NCBI GenBank assembly: GCA_945860375.1
Contig: CAMAQR010000004.1
Span: 1 to 64,000 of the forward strand
Direction: 5' to 3'
Source: Pseudorhodobacter antarcticus
GTDB taxonomy: Bacteria > Pseudomonadota > Alphaproteobacteria > Rhodobacterales > Rhodobacteraceae
Length of the DNA: 64,000 bases
The notes beneath the pieces are model-generated. The model did not search any database and had not been told where the DNA came from. It saw only the letters and a list, made by a program, of their open reading frames with translations. The translations under genes and the position numbers were made by a program. Of the stretch, positions 36,274 through 47,163 are shown one piece after another (positions within the stretch are counted from its first letter, which is position 1; every line of letters begins with the position of its first letter).

Positions 36274-37345
36274 CCGTCTCAAACTGTGGTGGAACGGCTA
36301 TGCCGCCATCGAAACCCTTGTCCCCGCCCCACCAGAACCGGGGCGCAATCGGGGCGTTGTCGATCACGTCATCATTCTGGACGGCACCCTGTCGACGCTG
36401 GATGTGGGACAAGAGGGCAATGCGGGTCTGCTGTTTCAACTGTTGACCTCGCAGGGACGCTCGGCCCATCGCACGGTTTACTACGAACCGGGTCTGCAAT
36501 GGGAGGGCTGGCGCAACGGCATGAACCTTGTGCAGGGGCGCGGCATCAACCGTCAGATCCGGCGTGCCTATGGTTGGCTGGCCAGTCACTACCGCGAAGG
36601 CGACCGGATTTATCTGTTCGGTTATTCGCGCGGGGCCTATGCCGTGCGGTCTTTGGCGGGCGCGATTGACCGGGTGGGGCTGCTGCGGCGCGAACATGCG
36701 ACCGAACGCGGGGTGAACCTTGCCTATCGCCACTACCAGATCAACCCCGACAGCCCAACTGCCCGCGCTTTTGCGCGCCAGTTTTGCCACGCCGAGGCGC
36801 CCATTCAAATGGTTGGCGTCTGGGATACGGTCAAAGCGCTTGGCCTGCGGTTTCCATTGCTTTGGATGTTCACCGACCAGTCGCATGATTTCCACAATCA
36901 TCACCTTGGTTCGTCCATTCGCCATGGATTTCAAGCGCTTGCGATGGATGAAACCCGGTCGGTCTACGAACCCGTGCTGTGGGATTGCCCGCCGGGGTGG
37001 GAAGGCAATGTGCAACAGATGTGGTTTCGCGGCGCGCATGGCGACATTGGCGGCATGATCGGCTGCGACATGGCTGCACGGCCTTTGGCCAATATCCCGC
37101 TGGTCTGGATGCTGGAGCGCGCGGAAACCGTGGGGCTGACGCTGCCCGATGGTTGGCGTCTGCTCTATCCTTGCGATCCTGCGGCCCCGATGGTGGGCAC
37201 GATGCGCGGCTGGGGCATGTGGTTCTTGCTGCGCCGTAAACGCGTGATTGGGCGCGATGCCTCTGAGTCGGTACATCCTTCGGCGGAGATGGGGCGCCGG
37301 CCGGGGTGGCTTTCGCTCTTTACGCGGTGGGGTTTGATCAAATAA
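36260..37345 (+). CDS. DUF2235 (Tle1-like) alpha/beta hydrolase, apparent CTG start
   Basis: A hydrolase of the phospholipase-like DUF2235 family, about 361 residues. It has the aspartate-rich HVIILDGTLS, the nucleophile elbow LFGYSRGAYAVRSLAG (GxSxG), IQMVGVWDTVKALG and the His/Asp motif FRGAHGDIGG. No ATG, GTG or TTG lies in frame near the homology start. A perfect AGGAGG at 36248-36253 sits six bases before CTG 36260, which would start LSLLNRLKLWW. This overlaps the end of the molybdenum hydroxylase gene. Some DUF2235 proteins are type VI effectors, but no secretion genes are present, so a housekeeping esterase or lipase is more likely. Confidence 0.83.
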   Translation: MSLLNRLKLWWNGYAAIETLVPAPPEPGRNRGVVDHVIILDGTLSTLDVGQEGNAGLLFQLLTSQGRSAHRTVYYEPGLQWEGWRNGMNLVQGRGINRQIRRAYGWLASHYREGDRIYLFGYSRGAYAVRSLAGAIDRVGLLRREHATERGVNLAYRHYQINPDSPTARAFARQFCHAEAPIQMVGVWDTVKALGLRFPLLWMFTDQSHDFHNHHLGSSIRHGFQALAMDETRSVYEPVLWDCPPGWEGNVQQMWFRGAHGDIGGMIGCDMAARPLANIPLVWMLERAETVGLTLPDGWRLLYPCDPAAPMVGTMRGWGMWFLLRRKRVIGRDASESVHPSAEMGRRPGWLSLFTRWGLIK

Positions 37346-37367
37346 CCTGACGCAAAAGGAGGCCCCC

Positions 37368-38240
37368 ATGCGCCAAGTGACCATCGCCGCGACGCAATTC
37401 GCCTGTTCCTGGGATCTGCCCGCCAATGTGGACAAGGCCGAAGCTCTGATCCGCCAAGCCGCCGCCCAAGGCGCGCAAGTGGTTCTGATCCAAGAGCTTT
37501 TCGCCGCGCCCTATTTCTGCATTGAACAGCGGGTCGCGTATTTCCCGATGGCCAAGCCCATGGCGGGCCATCCATTGATCGCGCGGTTCTCTGATCTGGC
37601 GCGGGAACTGGGTGTGGTGCTGCCCTGCTCTTACTTTGAAAAGGCGGGTCAGGCGCATTTCAATGCCATGGCGATGATTGATGCCGATGGCAAAGTGTTG
37701 GGAAATTACCGCAAAACCCATATTCCGCAGGGGCCGGGGTATGAGGAGAAGTACTATTTCTCGCCCGGTGATACCGGGTACAAGGTGTGGGACACGGCGT
37801 TCGGGCGCATTGGCGTCGGGATTTGCTGGGACCAATGGTTCCCCGAATGCGCGCGGGCGATGGCGTTGCAAGGGGCAGAGATGCTTTTGTACCCCACCGC
37901 AATCGGCTCGGAACCCCCAGCGCCCGGTTATGACAGCCAGCCGCATTGGGAGATTTGCATGCGCGGACACGCAGGCGCGAATATCCTGCCGGTGATAGCG
38001 TCGAATCGCATTGGCACCGAAGTGGCGCCGGGCGGCACTGCCGTGACGTTTTACGGCAGCAGCTTTATCGCAGATCACACCGGGCAGTTGGTTGCCAAGG
38101 CCAGTCGGAACAGCGAAGAAGTGGTGCTGGCAACCTTTGATCTGGATGCAGTGGCGGCCCTGCGCAGCACTTGGGGGCTGTTCCGGGATCGTCGCCCCGA
38201 GACTTATGCCGCTGTGGCGACGCTGGACGGATGGGCTTAG
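37368..38240 (+). CDS. aguB: N-carbamoylputrescine amidase
   Basis: A 290-residue nitrilase-superfamily enzyme hydrolysing N-carbamoylputrescine to putrescine, CO2 and ammonia. The catalytic triad is Glu43 (IQELFAAPYF), Lys116 (NYRKTHIPQGPGY) and Cys153 (GVGICWDQWFPE). The flanking sequence, including EEKYYFSPGD, matches the AguB subgroup. AAGGAGG lies upstream of the ATG. Agmatine deiminase (AguA), the preceding step, is not in the window. Its stop overlaps the stop of the minus-strand neighbour (TTAG). Confidence 0.94.
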   Translation: MRQVTIAATQFACSWDLPANVDKAEALIRQAAAQGAQVVLIQELFAAPYFCIEQRVAYFPMAKPMAGHPLIARFSDLARELGVVLPCSYFEKAGQAHFNAMAMIDADGKVLGNYRKTHIPQGPGYEEKYYFSPGDTGYKVWDTAFGRIGVGICWDQWFPECARAMALQGAEMLLYPTAIGSEPPAPGYDSQPHWEICMRGHAGANILPVIASNRIGTEVAPGGTAVTFYGSSFIADHTGQLVAKASRNSEEVVLATFDLDAVAALRSTWGLFRDRRPETYAAVATLDGWA

Positions 38241-38956
38241 ATCTGGGTGTAGGCCCAGATCAGGCCAATCAGAATTGGCTGGTGGATCAGGTAAATCGTG
38301 AGAGAATGTTGGCCGGGCCAAGCCAGTTTGTGCAGCAGCGGCGTGCCAGTCCACCGGGCGGCGCGGGTCCACCAACCCAAGCGGCTGCCAAAGCGGGCCA
38401 GAGCCAGCCCCAACAGAAAGGGTCCGAACCACGGGAAAATCGGCTCAAAATCGGCAGTGGCGGGCAGTTGGGTGGCAAGGCCGAGGAAGGCCAGAAGCGG
38501 GGCGTTGAAGGCGTCGTCACGCAGGTAAGCGGCGCCAAGCAAGATCGCAAGGCCAAGAACGGCGGTGATCGGCGCGGGCAGTCGCAGGACCAACAGGCCC
38601 AACAAACTGAACAGGGCCATAGCGTGCAGGATGCCGAAAAATATATAGAATTCCGGCATGGCGAAATAAGTGCCGAGCGTCACCAACCCCGCCGCCGCCG
38701 CAATTTTCAGCCATCGCCGCCAGAACGCAGGCCACCGGATGCCCTGCCCATGCGACAGCCAAAGGCCAAGCCCTGCCAGCGCCAGAAACGCCCCGGCCAC
38801 AATGCGCGGATGCCAATAGAAGATCGCAGAGGCCGCGTAGGTGCCGGGCATGATGCCGAACAGCAGCAGATCGTAGGTGATGTGAAACGCCACCATTCCC
38901 AGCAGGGCGGCGCTGCGGGTCAGATCAAGGGCAAGGATGCGGGATGTGGGCTGCAT
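38237..38956 (-). CDS. DUF1624 acyltransferase-like membrane protein
   Basis: A 239-residue polytopic membrane protein with about seven hydrophobic helices. It opens with ILALDLTRSAALLGMVAFH, the DUF1624/HGSNAT-like start containing the Arg-Gly/Ser segment seen in heparan-alpha-glucosaminide acetyltransferases. It ends with HSLTIYLIHQPILIGLIW, typical of this acyltransferase group. It probably transfers acyl groups across the inner membrane; the substrate is unknown. It is downstream of gltA, past a terminator. Confidence 0.85.
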   Translation of the reverse strand: MQPTSRILALDLTRSAALLGMVAFHITYDLLLFGIMPGTYAASAIFYWHPRIVAGAFLALAGLGLWLSHGQGIRWPAFWRRWLKIAAAAGLVTLGTYFAMPEFYIFFGILHAMALFSLLGLLVLRLPAPITAVLGLAILLGAAYLRDDAFNAPLLAFLGLATQLPATADFEPIFPWFGPFLLGLALARFGSRLGWWTRAARWTGTPLLHKLAWPGQHSLTIYLIHQPILIGLIWAYTQI

Positions 38957-38982
38957 GGCCGCAAGGTCGCAGCTTGGGCGGC

Positions 38983-39012
38983 AAAAGGAAAGGGCGGCCC
39001 GACGGACCGCCC
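38983..39012 (-). terminator. Rho-independent terminator of gltA
   Basis: On the minus strand GGGCGGTCC-GTC-GGGCCGCCC forms a 9-bp stem (one T-G pair) followed by TTTCCTTTT, eight bases past the gltA stop. This is the clearest intrinsic terminator in the window. Confidence 0.8.
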
Positions 39013-39019
39013 CTTGATG

Positions 39020-40315
39020 TCAGCGATGCTTGACGTCGACATAGTCTCGTTTCGGCGCACCGACATAAAGCTGACGCGGACGCCCGATCTTCTGGTTCTT
39101 CTCGGCGATCATCTCTTTCCACTGCGAAATCCAGCCAACGGTGCGCGAAATCGCGAAAATCGGCGTGAACATCGAGGTTGGGAAGCCCATCGCATCCAGA
39201 ATGATGCCCGAGTAGAAATCGACGTTCGGGTAGAGTTTCTTCGAGATGAAATAGTCGTCCGACAGCGCAATCCGCTCCAGTTCTTTGGCGACTTGCAGGG
39301 TGGGGTTGTTGTGGATGCCCAAAAGCTCCAACACCTCATCCGCCGATTCTTTCATCACGGTGGCGCGGGGGTCGTGGTTTTTGTAAACGCGGTGGCCAAA
39401 GCCCATCAGGCGGAAGCCCGAGTTCTTGTCCTTGGCCTTGGCGATATATTCCGGGATCCGGTCCACGGTGCCGATTTCACGCAGCATTTCCAGACAGGCC
39501 TGATTGGCGCCGCCATGGGCCGGGCCCCAAAGGCAGGCGATGCCAGCGGCGATACAGGCAAACGGGTTGGCCCCGGAGGAGCCCGCCAGCCGCACAGTGC
39601 TGGTCGAGGCGTTTTGTTCGTGGTCGGCATGCAGCATCATGATGCGGTCCATGGCACGGGCCAGAACCGGATTCACGACATATTCTTCTGCCGGAACCGA
39701 AAAGCACATGTGCAGGAAGTTGCCCGCATAGGAGAGAGAGTTCTTTGGGTAAACAAAGGGTTGGCCGACCGAATACTTATAGGCCATCGCCGCAATCGTC
39801 GGCAGTTTGGCGACCATGCGGATCGCGGCCACTTCGCGCTGCCAAGGGTCGTTGATGTCAAGGCTGTCATGGTAGAAGGCCGACATTGCGCCAACGACAC
39901 CCACCATGGTGGCCATCGGGTGGCTGTCCCGGCGGAAACCACGGAAGAACATGTGAATTTGCTCGTGCAGCATGGTGTGACGGGTCACCCGGCTTTCGAA
40001 ATCAGCCAATTGCGCCGCATTTGGCAGTTCACCGTAGAGCAGCAAATAGCAGACCTCGAGATAAGACGAATGCTCGGCCAGTTGTTCAATCGGATAGCCG
40101 CGGTGCAGAAGTTCGCCCTTGTCGCCGTCGATAAAGGTGATGGCACTTACGCAAGCGGCAGTAGAGGTGAAGCCGGGGTCAAAGGTGAACACGTCTGCTT
40201 CGGCATAAAGCTTGTGGATATCAAGCACATCCGGCCCCAGGGTGGGCGAAAGGATGGGCAGGTCATAGGTCTTGCCGTCAAGGTTCAGCGTTGCTTTTCT
40301 GGTCGTTTCGGCCAT
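39020..40315 (-). CDS. gltA: Citrate synthase (type II, hexameric)
   Basis: A 431-residue TCA-cycle enzyme condensing oxaloacetate and acetyl-CoA. Catalytic regions are visible: [16 protein letters not shown] with the first His, [15 protein letters not shown] with the second His, and [14 protein letters not shown]. The N-terminal domain (about 1-60), with [15 protein letters not shown], marks the Gram-negative NADH-sensitive type. It lies downstream of gltX in the same direction, separated by 74 bases, and is terminated by the hairpin at 38983. Confidence 0.98.
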   Translation of the reverse strand: MAETTRKATLNLDGKTYDLPILSPTLGPDVLDIHKLYAEADVFTFDPGFTSTAACVSAITFIDGDKGELLHRGYPIEQLAEHSSYLEVCYLLLYGELPNAAQLADFESRVTRHTMLHEQIHMFFRGFRRDSHPMATMVGVVGAMSAFYHDSLDINDPWQREVAAIRMVAKLPTIAAMAYKYSVGQPFVYPKNSLSYAGNFLHMCFSVPAEEYVVNPVLARAMDRIMMLHADHEQNASTSTVRLAGSSGANPFACIAAGIACLWGPAHGGANQACLEMLREIGTVDRIPEYIAKAKDKNSGFRLMGFGHRVYKNHDPRATVMKESADEVLELLGIHNNPTLQVAKELERIALSDDYFISKKLYPNVDFYSGIILDAMGFPTSMFTPIFAISRTVGWISQWKEMIAEKNQKIGRPRQLYVGAPKRDYVDVKHR

Positions 40316-40389
40316 CTCTCATCCCCCAGTTACCGGCCAACCCAGGGCTATGGGGCGGCCTTTGTTCGCGTTGACCGGGAACGGGCGGA

Positions 40390-41790
40390 TCAAGCCGCCG
40401 CATCCTCCAGCCGGGCAATCGTTTCATCGCGACCGATGACAAGCATCATGTCGTAAACACTTGGCGTGGCGCTGCGGCCTGCCAAAGCGGCGCGCAACGG
40501 GGCGGCGAGTTTGCCAAAACCGATTCCATTTGCTGCAGCTGCATCATTCAGGATCGGTTCCAGCGCCTCTTTTGTCCAGCTAACATTTTGCAGCAGCGGC
40601 GTCAACGATTTCAGTATACCACGGGATACCGTATCGAGTGCCTTGGCCGAAGCCTCATCCGGCTGCACCGGGCGCAAAACCAGCGCAAACTGCGCCTTTT
40701 CAAGCAGTTCCGGCAAGGTTTTCGCACGATCCTTCACACAATACAGCCCCCGCGACAAAACCGCCCGCTGATCCGCCGTCAAAGCCGGGCGGTTGGCGGC
40801 CAGCAGATAGGCCTCAATCTCATGCAGCAGTGCAGCATCTTCGGCCATGGCAATGTGATGGCCACAGGTGTTTTCCAGTTTCTTGAAATCCAGCCGGGCC
40901 GGAGCGCGACCGATCCCTGCCAGATCGAACATCGCAACCGCTTCATCTGTCGTGAAAATCTCGGCGTCGCCATGCGCCCACCCCAGACGGGTCAGATAGT
41001 TGCGCATCCCGGCGGCGGGATAGCCCATCGCCTGATACTCTTCAACGCCGGTCGCGCCATGCCGCTTGGACAGTTTTTTGCCATCCGGCCCATGGATCAG
41101 GGGAATATGCGCCCAGACCGGGATTTCCCAGCCCATGGCGTCATAAATCATCTGCTGGCGCGCGGCGTTGTTCAGATGGTCGTCCCCCCGAATGACATGA
41201 CTGACCTGCATGTCGTGATCGTCCACCACAACAGCCAACATATACGTCGGCGTAGCATCAGATCGTAAACAAATCATATCATCCAGAGTCGCGTTCTGGA
41301 TCACCACGCGGCCCTGCACCTGATCGTCAATCACCGTCTCGCCGGTGCGCGGGGCCTTCATGCGGACCACGTAGGGCGCGTCGGGGAAGCTGGCGAGATC
41401 GGCGTCACGCCACGGGCTTTGGAACAGCGCATAGCTGCCACGGGCCTCGGCCTCGGCGCGGAAGACGGCGATTTCCTCTTGCGTGCTGAAGCATTTATAG
41501 GCTGTCCCGCGTGACAGCATGTCATGTGCCACCTCGGCATGGCGGGTGATGCGGTCAAACTGGCTGACCACCTCACCGTCCCAGTCAAGACCCAGCCACG
41601 TCAGACCGCGCAGGATGGCGGCGGTGGCCTCGGGGGTTGAACGCTCTCGATCGGTGTCCTCGATCCGCAGCAGGAATTTGCCACCGCGACCCCGCGCGTA
41701 AAGCCAGTTGAACAGCGCCGTACGCCCGCCGCCGATGTGCAGATAGCCGGTGGGCGAGGGGGCAAAGCGGGTGACAACGGGACGGGACAT
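40390..41790 (-). CDS. gltX: Glutamyl-tRNA synthetase
   Basis: A 466-residue class I synthetase. The HIGH motif is [20 protein letters not shown] and the KMSKS equivalent is KKLSKRHGA. The ATP and glutamate-binding [12 protein letters not shown] and the anticodon-binding C-terminal helices are present. The start is set at [12 protein letters not shown] (41790); eight upstream codons in frame are not conserved. With GatB present, the enzyme may be non-discriminating and feed Gln-tRNA formation. Confidence 0.97.
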   Translation of the reverse strand: MSRPVVTRFAPSPTGYLHIGGGRTALFNWLYARGRGGKFLLRIEDTDRERSTPEATAAILRGLTWLGLDWDGEVVSQFDRITRHAEVAHDMLSRGTAYKCFSTQEEIAVFRAEAEARGSYALFQSPWRDADLASFPDAPYVVRMKAPRTGETVIDDQVQGRVVIQNATLDDMICLRSDATPTYMLAVVVDDHDMQVSHVIRGDDHLNNAARQQMIYDAMGWEIPVWAHIPLIHGPDGKKLSKRHGATGVEEYQAMGYPAAGMRNYLTRLGWAHGDAEIFTTDEAVAMFDLAGIGRAPARLDFKKLENTCGHHIAMAEDAALLHEIEAYLLAANRPALTADQRAVLSRGLYCVKDRAKTLPELLEKAQFALVLRPVQPDEASAKALDTVSRGILKSLTPLLQNVSWTKEALEPILNDAAAANGIGFGKLAAPLRAALAGRSATPSVYDMMLVIGRDETIARLEDAAA

Positions 41791-41853
41791 TGCAGTTAAC
41801 CTTTCAGAAACCATTGAACGGGTAAGATTGGCGCAGCTTTAGGCAGTTGTGGG

Positions 41854-43888
41854 GTGCAAAACAAGGTGGGCAGGGCGGTCGCAATGATGCTGTGGCCGGT
41901 GGATGCCTTGCAAGGCGCGCGGGGGCTGTTGTTCCCGTGGCTGCCGATCTTCATGGCTTGTGGCATTGGCGGCTGGTTCGCGCTGCCGTTTGAACCGGGG
42001 CTGGCGTTTTACTTGGCCACAGCGGCGGTGCTTGCGGCTGCTGTGCTTGGCTATGTCTTTGGCCCGGAACTGGCGCATCCGCTTGCCCTCAGCCTGGCCG
42101 CTGTGGCGGTTGGGGTTCTGGCCATTGGCTTTCGCGCCCATGCCGTGCAAGCCCCGATGCTGGAGTTTCGCTATTACGGCGCGGTGCAGGGCCGGATCAT
42201 CGAAGTGGATCGCAGTCAGTCCGATGCGTTGCGGATCACGCTGGACCGGGTGGTGCTGGATGATGTGGCGCCAGATCGCACGCCGCTGAAAGTGCGGATT
42301 TCCCTGCAATCAGAGGGGTTTACGCCTGATCCAGGCCAGATCGTTCTGCTCACTGCGCATCTGTCTGCGCCCGAAGGCCCGGCAGAGCCCGGAGGTTTTG
42401 ATTTCCGCCGCATGGCCTATTTCAACCAATTGGGCGCGGCTTTCGGCGGCGATGATGGCGGCGGTTCCGGGCGATGCGGGGGCGTTTTCATCGGGGGTGA
42501 TGACCGGGGATCGGTCGGGCATCAGCCTCGACACCGTTCAGGCGCTGCGCGATTCGAATCTGGCGCATTTGCTGGCGATTTCGGGCATGAACATGGCGTT
42601 TCTGACCGGGTTCGTGTTTGTCTTGATGCGGTACGGCCTGGCTTTGGTGCCGCCTGTTGCGTTGCGGGTGAACGCCAAAAAGCTGGCGGCGGTCGTGGCT
42701 TTTGCTGTGGCGCTGTTTTATCTGCTGCTGTCGGGGGCCAATGTGGCGACCGAGCGGGCGTTTCTGATGGTCTGCGTCATGCTTGGTGCGGTGCTGTTGG
42801 ACCGGCGCGCGCTGACCATGCGGTCGGTGGCGCTGGCGGCCTGTGCGCTGCTGCTGACCGAACCCGAAAGTCTGACCGAACCGGGGTTTCAACTGTCTTT
42901 TGCGGCCACCGTGGTCCTGATTGCGGGCTTTGGCGCGCTGGACCGGCGGGTCATGCGCGAACGCTTGCCACGCTGGGTGATGCCGGTGTTCACGCTGGTG
43001 TTGACCTCGGTCTTGGCAGGCATGGCGACCGCCCCCTATGCGGCGGCGCATTTCAACCGGTTTACGGATTACGGGTTGCTGGCAAACCTGCTGACGGTGC
43101 CGGTGATGTCGGTGCTGATGGCGGCGGGCGTGGTCGCCGCTTTGCTGGCACCCTTGGGTCTTGCGGCCCCGGCGCTGTGGGTGATGGAGGCGTCGGCGCG
43201 CTGGATCATCTATATCGCCCATTGGGTTGCGGGATTGGAAGGTGCTGTGACACCGATCATTGCGCCGGGGCCTTGGGTGCTGCCGCTGATCACTTTGGGC
43301 GGCGCTTGGTTGGTGTTGTGGCGGGGGCGGGTCCGGCTTTGGGCGGTCGCGCCATTGGTTTTGGGATTTGCCTTGTGGGGGGCGGCTGAACGGCCCGCTT
43401 TGCTGATTTCAAACGATGGCTTGCTGGTCGGGGTGATGTCAGATCAGGGCCGCGTGGTGTCTGCGCCGCGTGGCGCGGGGTTTGCGGCGGAAAACTGGAT
43501 GGAGAATGACGGCGATCTGGCGACCCAGGAAGAGGCAGCGGCGCGGGCTGGCTTTACCGGGCCGAAAGAGGCGCGGCTGTTTGAGGTTGCAGGCCTGCGC
43601 GCTGTGATCTTGCGAGGCAAAGGAGCGGTCTTTGCAGGTTGCGGTGTCGCGGATCTGGTGATTGTTCCCGCGGCGTCGGAACCTGTCAGCCCTTTACCCA
43701 AAGGCTGCGTGGTGGTTGATCGCGCGGTGCTGGACCGGTCGGGCGCCTTGGCGGGCTGGGTAAAGGATGGAACGCTGACATTGCATCCGACGAGGGCGGT
43801 CGCCCGCATCTGGATGAGTGCGCGACCTGTCGTTGCCGCGATGATGGTGCCAAAAGCTGTCCAGCAGGTTGCCTTGACGACACCCTAG
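41854..43888 (+). pseudogene. comEC: comEC, competence DNA-uptake channel, with internal deletion and frameshift
   Basis: ComEC forms the inner-membrane channel that takes up single-stranded DNA. The N-terminal part, with OB-like region, reads in one frame from GTG 41854 (or ATG 41884) to about 42437 (PGGFDFRRMAYFNQLGA). The Competence domain continues in another frame from about 42438 (RLSAAMMAAVPGDAGAF, GDRSGISLDTVQAL, LLAISGMNMAFL) to 43888. The family normally has some 30-40 residues between these points (from memory), so a deletion not divisible by three is inferred. The C-terminal metallo-hydrolase-like part is short and divergent. An assembly error remains possible. Confidence 0.82.
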
Positions 43889-43925
43889 CTGTGACAATCC
43901 CCTGAAAAAGCCGTCAGCCTCAGGA

Positions 43926-44612
43926 TCAATAGCTTCGGATCAACCCAACCAAACGCCCCTGCACCTTGACCAGATGATCGGCAAAGACCCGGGTTTCATA
44001 GGCGGGGTTGGCGGCCTCTAGTGCGATCATGTCACCCCGACGGCGGAAACGCTTGAGCGTCGCCTCGGCATCTTCCACCAAGGCCACCACAATATCGCCA
44101 TTCTCGGCGGTATTTTGTTCGCGGATCACCACGATGTCACCGTTGTTGATGCCAGCGTCGATCATCGAGTCGCCCTTGACCTCCAGCGCGTAGTGCTGGC
44201 CTTTGCCCGACAGCATGGAGCCGGGAACCGCAACGTGATGGGAAATATGGGAAATCGCCTCGATTGGAACCCCGGCGGCGATGCGCCCCATGACCGGAAT
44301 TTCAAAGGCATAGACGGCGTCAACCGGCAGGGCATTGCGCGGCGGATCAACCTTGTCACCCTGAATGAGCTTGGGCGAAAAGCCGGGCCTTTCCATCGCT
44401 TCGGGCAGTTTCACAATCTCAAGCGCGCGCGCGCGGTGGGCAAGACGACGGATGAATCCGCGTTCCTCCAGAGCCGTGATCAGGCGGTGGATGCCTGATT
44501 TGGACCGCAAATCCAGCGCATCCTTCATTTCATCAAACGAGGGTGGCACACCGTCCTTGTCCATCCGGGTCTTGATAAAATCGAGAAGTTCCAATTGCTT
44601 ACGCGTCAGCAT
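43926..44612 (-). CDS. lexA: LexA repressor
   Basis: A 228-residue SOS repressor. A winged-helix DNA-binding domain ([20 protein letters not shown]) is followed by the self-cleavage site Ala-Gly in [10 protein letters not shown]. The catalytic Ser is in [11 protein letters not shown] and the Lys in [10 protein letters not shown]. RecA-activated self-cleavage derepresses the SOS genes. A matching SOS box lies 32 bp upstream, indicating autoregulation. moeA is upstream in the same direction. Confidence 0.97.
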   Translation of the reverse strand: MLTRKQLELLDFIKTRMDKDGVPPSFDEMKDALDLRSKSGIHRLITALEERGFIRRLAHRARALEIVKLPEAMERPGFSPKLIQGDKVDPPRNALPVDAVYAFEIPVMGRIAAGVPIEAISHISHHVAVPGSMLSGKGQHYALEVKGDSMIDAGINNGDIVVIREQNTAENGDIVVALVEDAEATLKRFRRRGDMIALEAANPAYETRVFADHLVKVQGRLVGLIRSY

Positions 44613-44643
44613 GCCCCAGCCCCCAATCAGATGTTGTCGCTAT

Positions 44644-44658
44644 GTTCTGCCCGTGTTC
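44644..44658 (-). promoter_or_regulatory. SOS box (GTTC-N7-GTTC) of lexA
   Basis: GTTC-TGCCCGT-GTTC matches the alphaproteobacterial LexA operator (direct repeat GTTC-N7-GTTC), 32 bases before the lexA start codon. It should mediate autorepression. Confidence 0.88.
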
Positions 44659-44685
44659 TTGGTTTGTGTCAAGCCAAAGCTTTCG

Positions 44686-45855
44686 TCAGATCGCGATGTA
44701 GTCCACCGGATCGCCCGCTTTGCGGCCCGTGTCCCCGACGGGTCGGATCAGCAGGGCATTCGCCTCGGTCAGGATCGACAGCAGCGCTGAATCTTGCCGG
44801 TCAAACGGCGCAATCACCCCATCGGCCAGCCGCGCGCGCATGTAATGGGTGCGAGGGCCGTTGGCAGGCAAATCCGTGCCCAGACGCGCGCGCAAAATGG
44901 GCGGGGCGCAGTCGGCACGCCCCAGCATGGCCCGCAACATCGGCAGCAGGAACAGATGTCCACAGACGATGGCCGATACCGGATTTCCGGGCAGGCCCAG
45001 CATCGGCACGCCCATAATATGCCCGGCCATCAAAGGCTTACCCGGACGCATGGCAATTTTCCAAAAGGCGCGCTGCAACCCCAGACCTTCGGCAACCTTG
45101 CCCACCAGATCATGGTCGCCCACCGATGCACCACCGATGGTGACGATCAGATCCGCGCCCGTCGTCAAACCAAAGACAGTGCGCAGATCGGCCTCGGTGT
45201 CACGGGCAATGGGCAGCATCCGCGCCTCGCCACCCGCAGCCTCTATCATCGCGGCAAGCGCGAAGGTGTTCGACGCGATGATCTGGTCAGGGCCGGGAAC
45301 CTCTCCGGGCATCACCAATTCGTCGCCGGTGGCGATCAGGGCCACGATGGGGCGACGGGTCACGCGCACCTGCGGGACGTTCATCGCGGCCAACAGGGCC
45401 AGATCATTGGGGCGCAGCAGGCGAGGGCCAAGACTTTGGCCTTGCAGGAAATCCTGACCCTTCGGGCGGATGTTGTCACCCGCTTTGGCGGCGGCATTCA
45501 GCGTGATCTGGGTGCCGTTGACGGTCACATCCTCTTGGATGACGATCGTGACCCCACCCTCTGGCAAAGGGGCGCCGGTGAAGATGCGGATGGCCTGATC
45601 GGGGGCAAGGCGGTCGGCAAAGGCGTGGCCCGCGCCCGCCTCACCGATCACGGTGAACTGTGCGCCAACGCTTGCCGCCGACCCCAAGGCATAGCCGTCC
45701 ATGGCCGAAGCAGCGAAGGGCGGCTGCGTCAGTTGGGCGATTGCAGGGCTTGCCATATACCGTCCAGCGGCTTGGCGCAGGGGCACGGTTTCGGTGTCCA
45801 AAGCGGTGGCAAGCGCCAGACAGCGGGCAAGGGCATCTTCAACCGTTATCATCAT
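44686..45855 (-). CDS. moeA: Molybdopterin molybdenumtransferase
   Basis: A 389-residue enzyme inserting molybdate into adenylated molybdopterin. Landmarks are [40 protein letters not shown], the catalytic region [14 protein letters not shown] and [12 protein letters not shown]. It begins inside the moaC stop (ATGA overlap), so the two cofactor genes are coupled. The cofactor would serve the molybdenum hydroxylase at 34-36 kb, among others. Confidence 0.96.
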   Translation of the reverse strand: MMITVEDALARCLALATALDTETVPLRQAAGRYMASPAIAQLTQPPFAASAMDGYALGSAASVGAQFTVIGEAGAGHAFADRLAPDQAIRIFTGAPLPEGGVTIVIQEDVTVNGTQITLNAAAKAGDNIRPKGQDFLQGQSLGPRLLRPNDLALLAAMNVPQVRVTRRPIVALIATGDELVMPGEVPGPDQIIASNTFALAAMIEAAGGEARMLPIARDTEADLRTVFGLTTGADLIVTIGGASVGDHDLVGKVAEGLGLQRAFWKIAMRPGKPLMAGHIMGVPMLGLPGNPVSAIVCGHLFLLPMLRAMLGRADCAPPILRARLGTDLPANGPRTHYMRARLADGVIAPFDRQDSALLSILTEANALLIRPVGDTGRKAGDPVDYIAI

Positions 45856-46328
45856 TGCGCCTCATAACGACCTGATTTACCACCATCTTTCAGGATCAAG
45901 CGGATGCCTTCAATGGACATGGATTTCTCAACCGCCTTCACCATATCGTAGATGGTCAGGCAGGCAACGGACACTGCCGTCAGCGCCTCCATCTCGACCC
46001 CGGTCTGGCCGCCGGTTTTCACGGTGGCTTCAACAATGATACCGGGAAGGTCCGTGTCGGGGCGCAGGTCAAGCGCGACTTTGGTGATGGGCAGCGGATG
46101 GCACAGCGGGATCAGATCGGCGGTTTTCTTGGCGGCCATGATGCCCGCCAAACGGGCCACGCCCAGCACGTCGCCTTTTTTCGCCCGGCCCTCGGTGATC
46201 AGGGCCAACGTTTCGGGTGACATCTTCACCGCACCGCGCGCCACGGCCACCCGGTCTGTCACCGGTTTGGCCGAGACGTCGACCATATGGGCCTGGCCTT
46301 GATCGTCAAAATGGGTGAGGCCGCTCAT
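45852..46328 (-). CDS. moaC: Cyclic pyranopterin monophosphate synthase
   Basis: A 158-residue enzyme that converts the MoaA product to cyclic pyranopterin monophosphate in molybdenum cofactor synthesis. It opens with [19 protein letters not shown]. It contains [13 protein letters not shown] and [20 protein letters not shown], which hold the conserved catalytic residues, and ends with [10 protein letters not shown]. It overlaps both trpC upstream and moeA downstream by four bases, so trpC-moaC-moeA are one transcriptional unit. Confidence 0.97.
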   Translation of the reverse strand: MSGLTHFDDQGQAHMVDVSAKPVTDRVAVARGAVKMSPETLALITEGRAKKGDVLGVARLAGIMAAKKTADLIPLCHPLPITKVALDLRPDTDLPGIIVEATVKTGGQTGVEMEALTAVSVACLTIYDMVKAVEKSMSIEGIRLILKDGGKSGRYEAQ

Positions 46329-47137
46329 GCGCCGCCCTCCGATGTCAGGGGGCGGGACAGGATGGCGCGGGTGGCGGCGGTGACATCAGCCTGTCGCATC
46401 AGGGATTCGCCGATCAGGAAGCAACGCGCGCCATAAGCCGCCACATCAGCCAGATCGGCGGGGGTGAAGAGGCCGGATTCCGATATGATCAGGCGGTCTT
46501 CGGGCACTTGCCGGGCCAGATCGCGGGTGGTTTGCAAAGTGATGTCAAAGGTGTGCAGGTTGCGGTTGTTGATGCCGATCAGCGGCGATTTCAGCGCGCC
46601 CGCACGTTCCAGTTCCGCCAAGTCATGCACTTCGATCAGCACGTCCATGCCGTGTTCGGTCGCTGCTGCCTCCAGCTCCGCCGCCTGCGCATCCGACACC
46701 GAAGCCATGATGATCAGGATGCAATCGGCATGCAGGGCACGGGCCTCGACGACTTGATAGGTGTCGTACATGAAGTCCTTGCGCAGGCAGGGCAATTTGG
46801 TGGCGGCGTGTGCGGCGGTCAGATAGCTGTCGTCGCCTTGGAACGATGGCCCGTCCGTCAGCACCGAAAGGCAGGTGGCTCCCCCGGCCTCATAGGCCAT
46901 GGCAAGGGCGGGCGGATCGAAATCGGCGCGGATCAGGCCTTTGGAGGGGCTGGCCTTCTTGATTTCGGCAATCAGGCCGTAGCCCGTCACCGCAGCCTCG
47001 GCCAGCGCCCGGGCAAAGCCGCGCGGGGCAGGGGCGGCGCGGGCGGCCTCTTCGACCTCAAGCAACGGGTGCCGCAGTTTGCGGTCGGCGATTTCGTCCA
47101 GCTTGTAGGCTTTGATGCGGTCTAAGATCGTGGTCAT
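46325..47137 (-). CDS. trpC: Indole-3-glycerol phosphate synthase
   Basis: A 270-residue TIM-barrel enzyme of tryptophan synthesis. Conserved motifs are [15 protein letters not shown] (catalytic Lys), [40 protein letters not shown] and [14 protein letters not shown]. It is a single-function IGPS without a PRAI domain. The start is [12 protein letters not shown] (47137). An 88-bp gap with a repeat element separates it from trpD. Confidence 0.97.
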   Translation of the reverse strand: MTTILDRIKAYKLDEIADRKLRHPLLEVEEAARAAPAPRGFARALAEAAVTGYGLIAEIKKASPSKGLIRADFDPPALAMAYEAGGATCLSVLTDGPSFQGDDSYLTAAHAATKLPCLRKDFMYDTYQVVEARALHADCILIIMASVSDAQAAELEAAATEHGMDVLIEVHDLAELERAGALKSPLIGINNRNLHTFDITLQTTRDLARQVPEDRLIISESGLFTPADLADVAAYGARCFLIGESLMRQADVTAATRAILSRPLTSEGGA

Positions 47138-47163
47138 GGGCGGCACTTTCGGCTGGCGGCGAA

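Noticed and set aside
32758..36282. Open frame of 1174 codons on the minus strand
   Set aside because: It lies antisense to the decarboxylase and the molybdenum hydroxylase genes, is rich in His/Arg/Gln as expected of a GC-rich shadow frame, and shows no domain.
36260..37345. Type VI secretion effector
   Set aside because: The DUF2235 domain resembles Tle1 effectors, but there is no immunity gene, VgrG or PAAR partner; the following gene is aguB with its own ribosome site.
38171..40456. Open frame of 761 codons on the plus strand
   Set aside because: Antisense to gltA and the DUF1624 gene; composition typical of a shadow frame.
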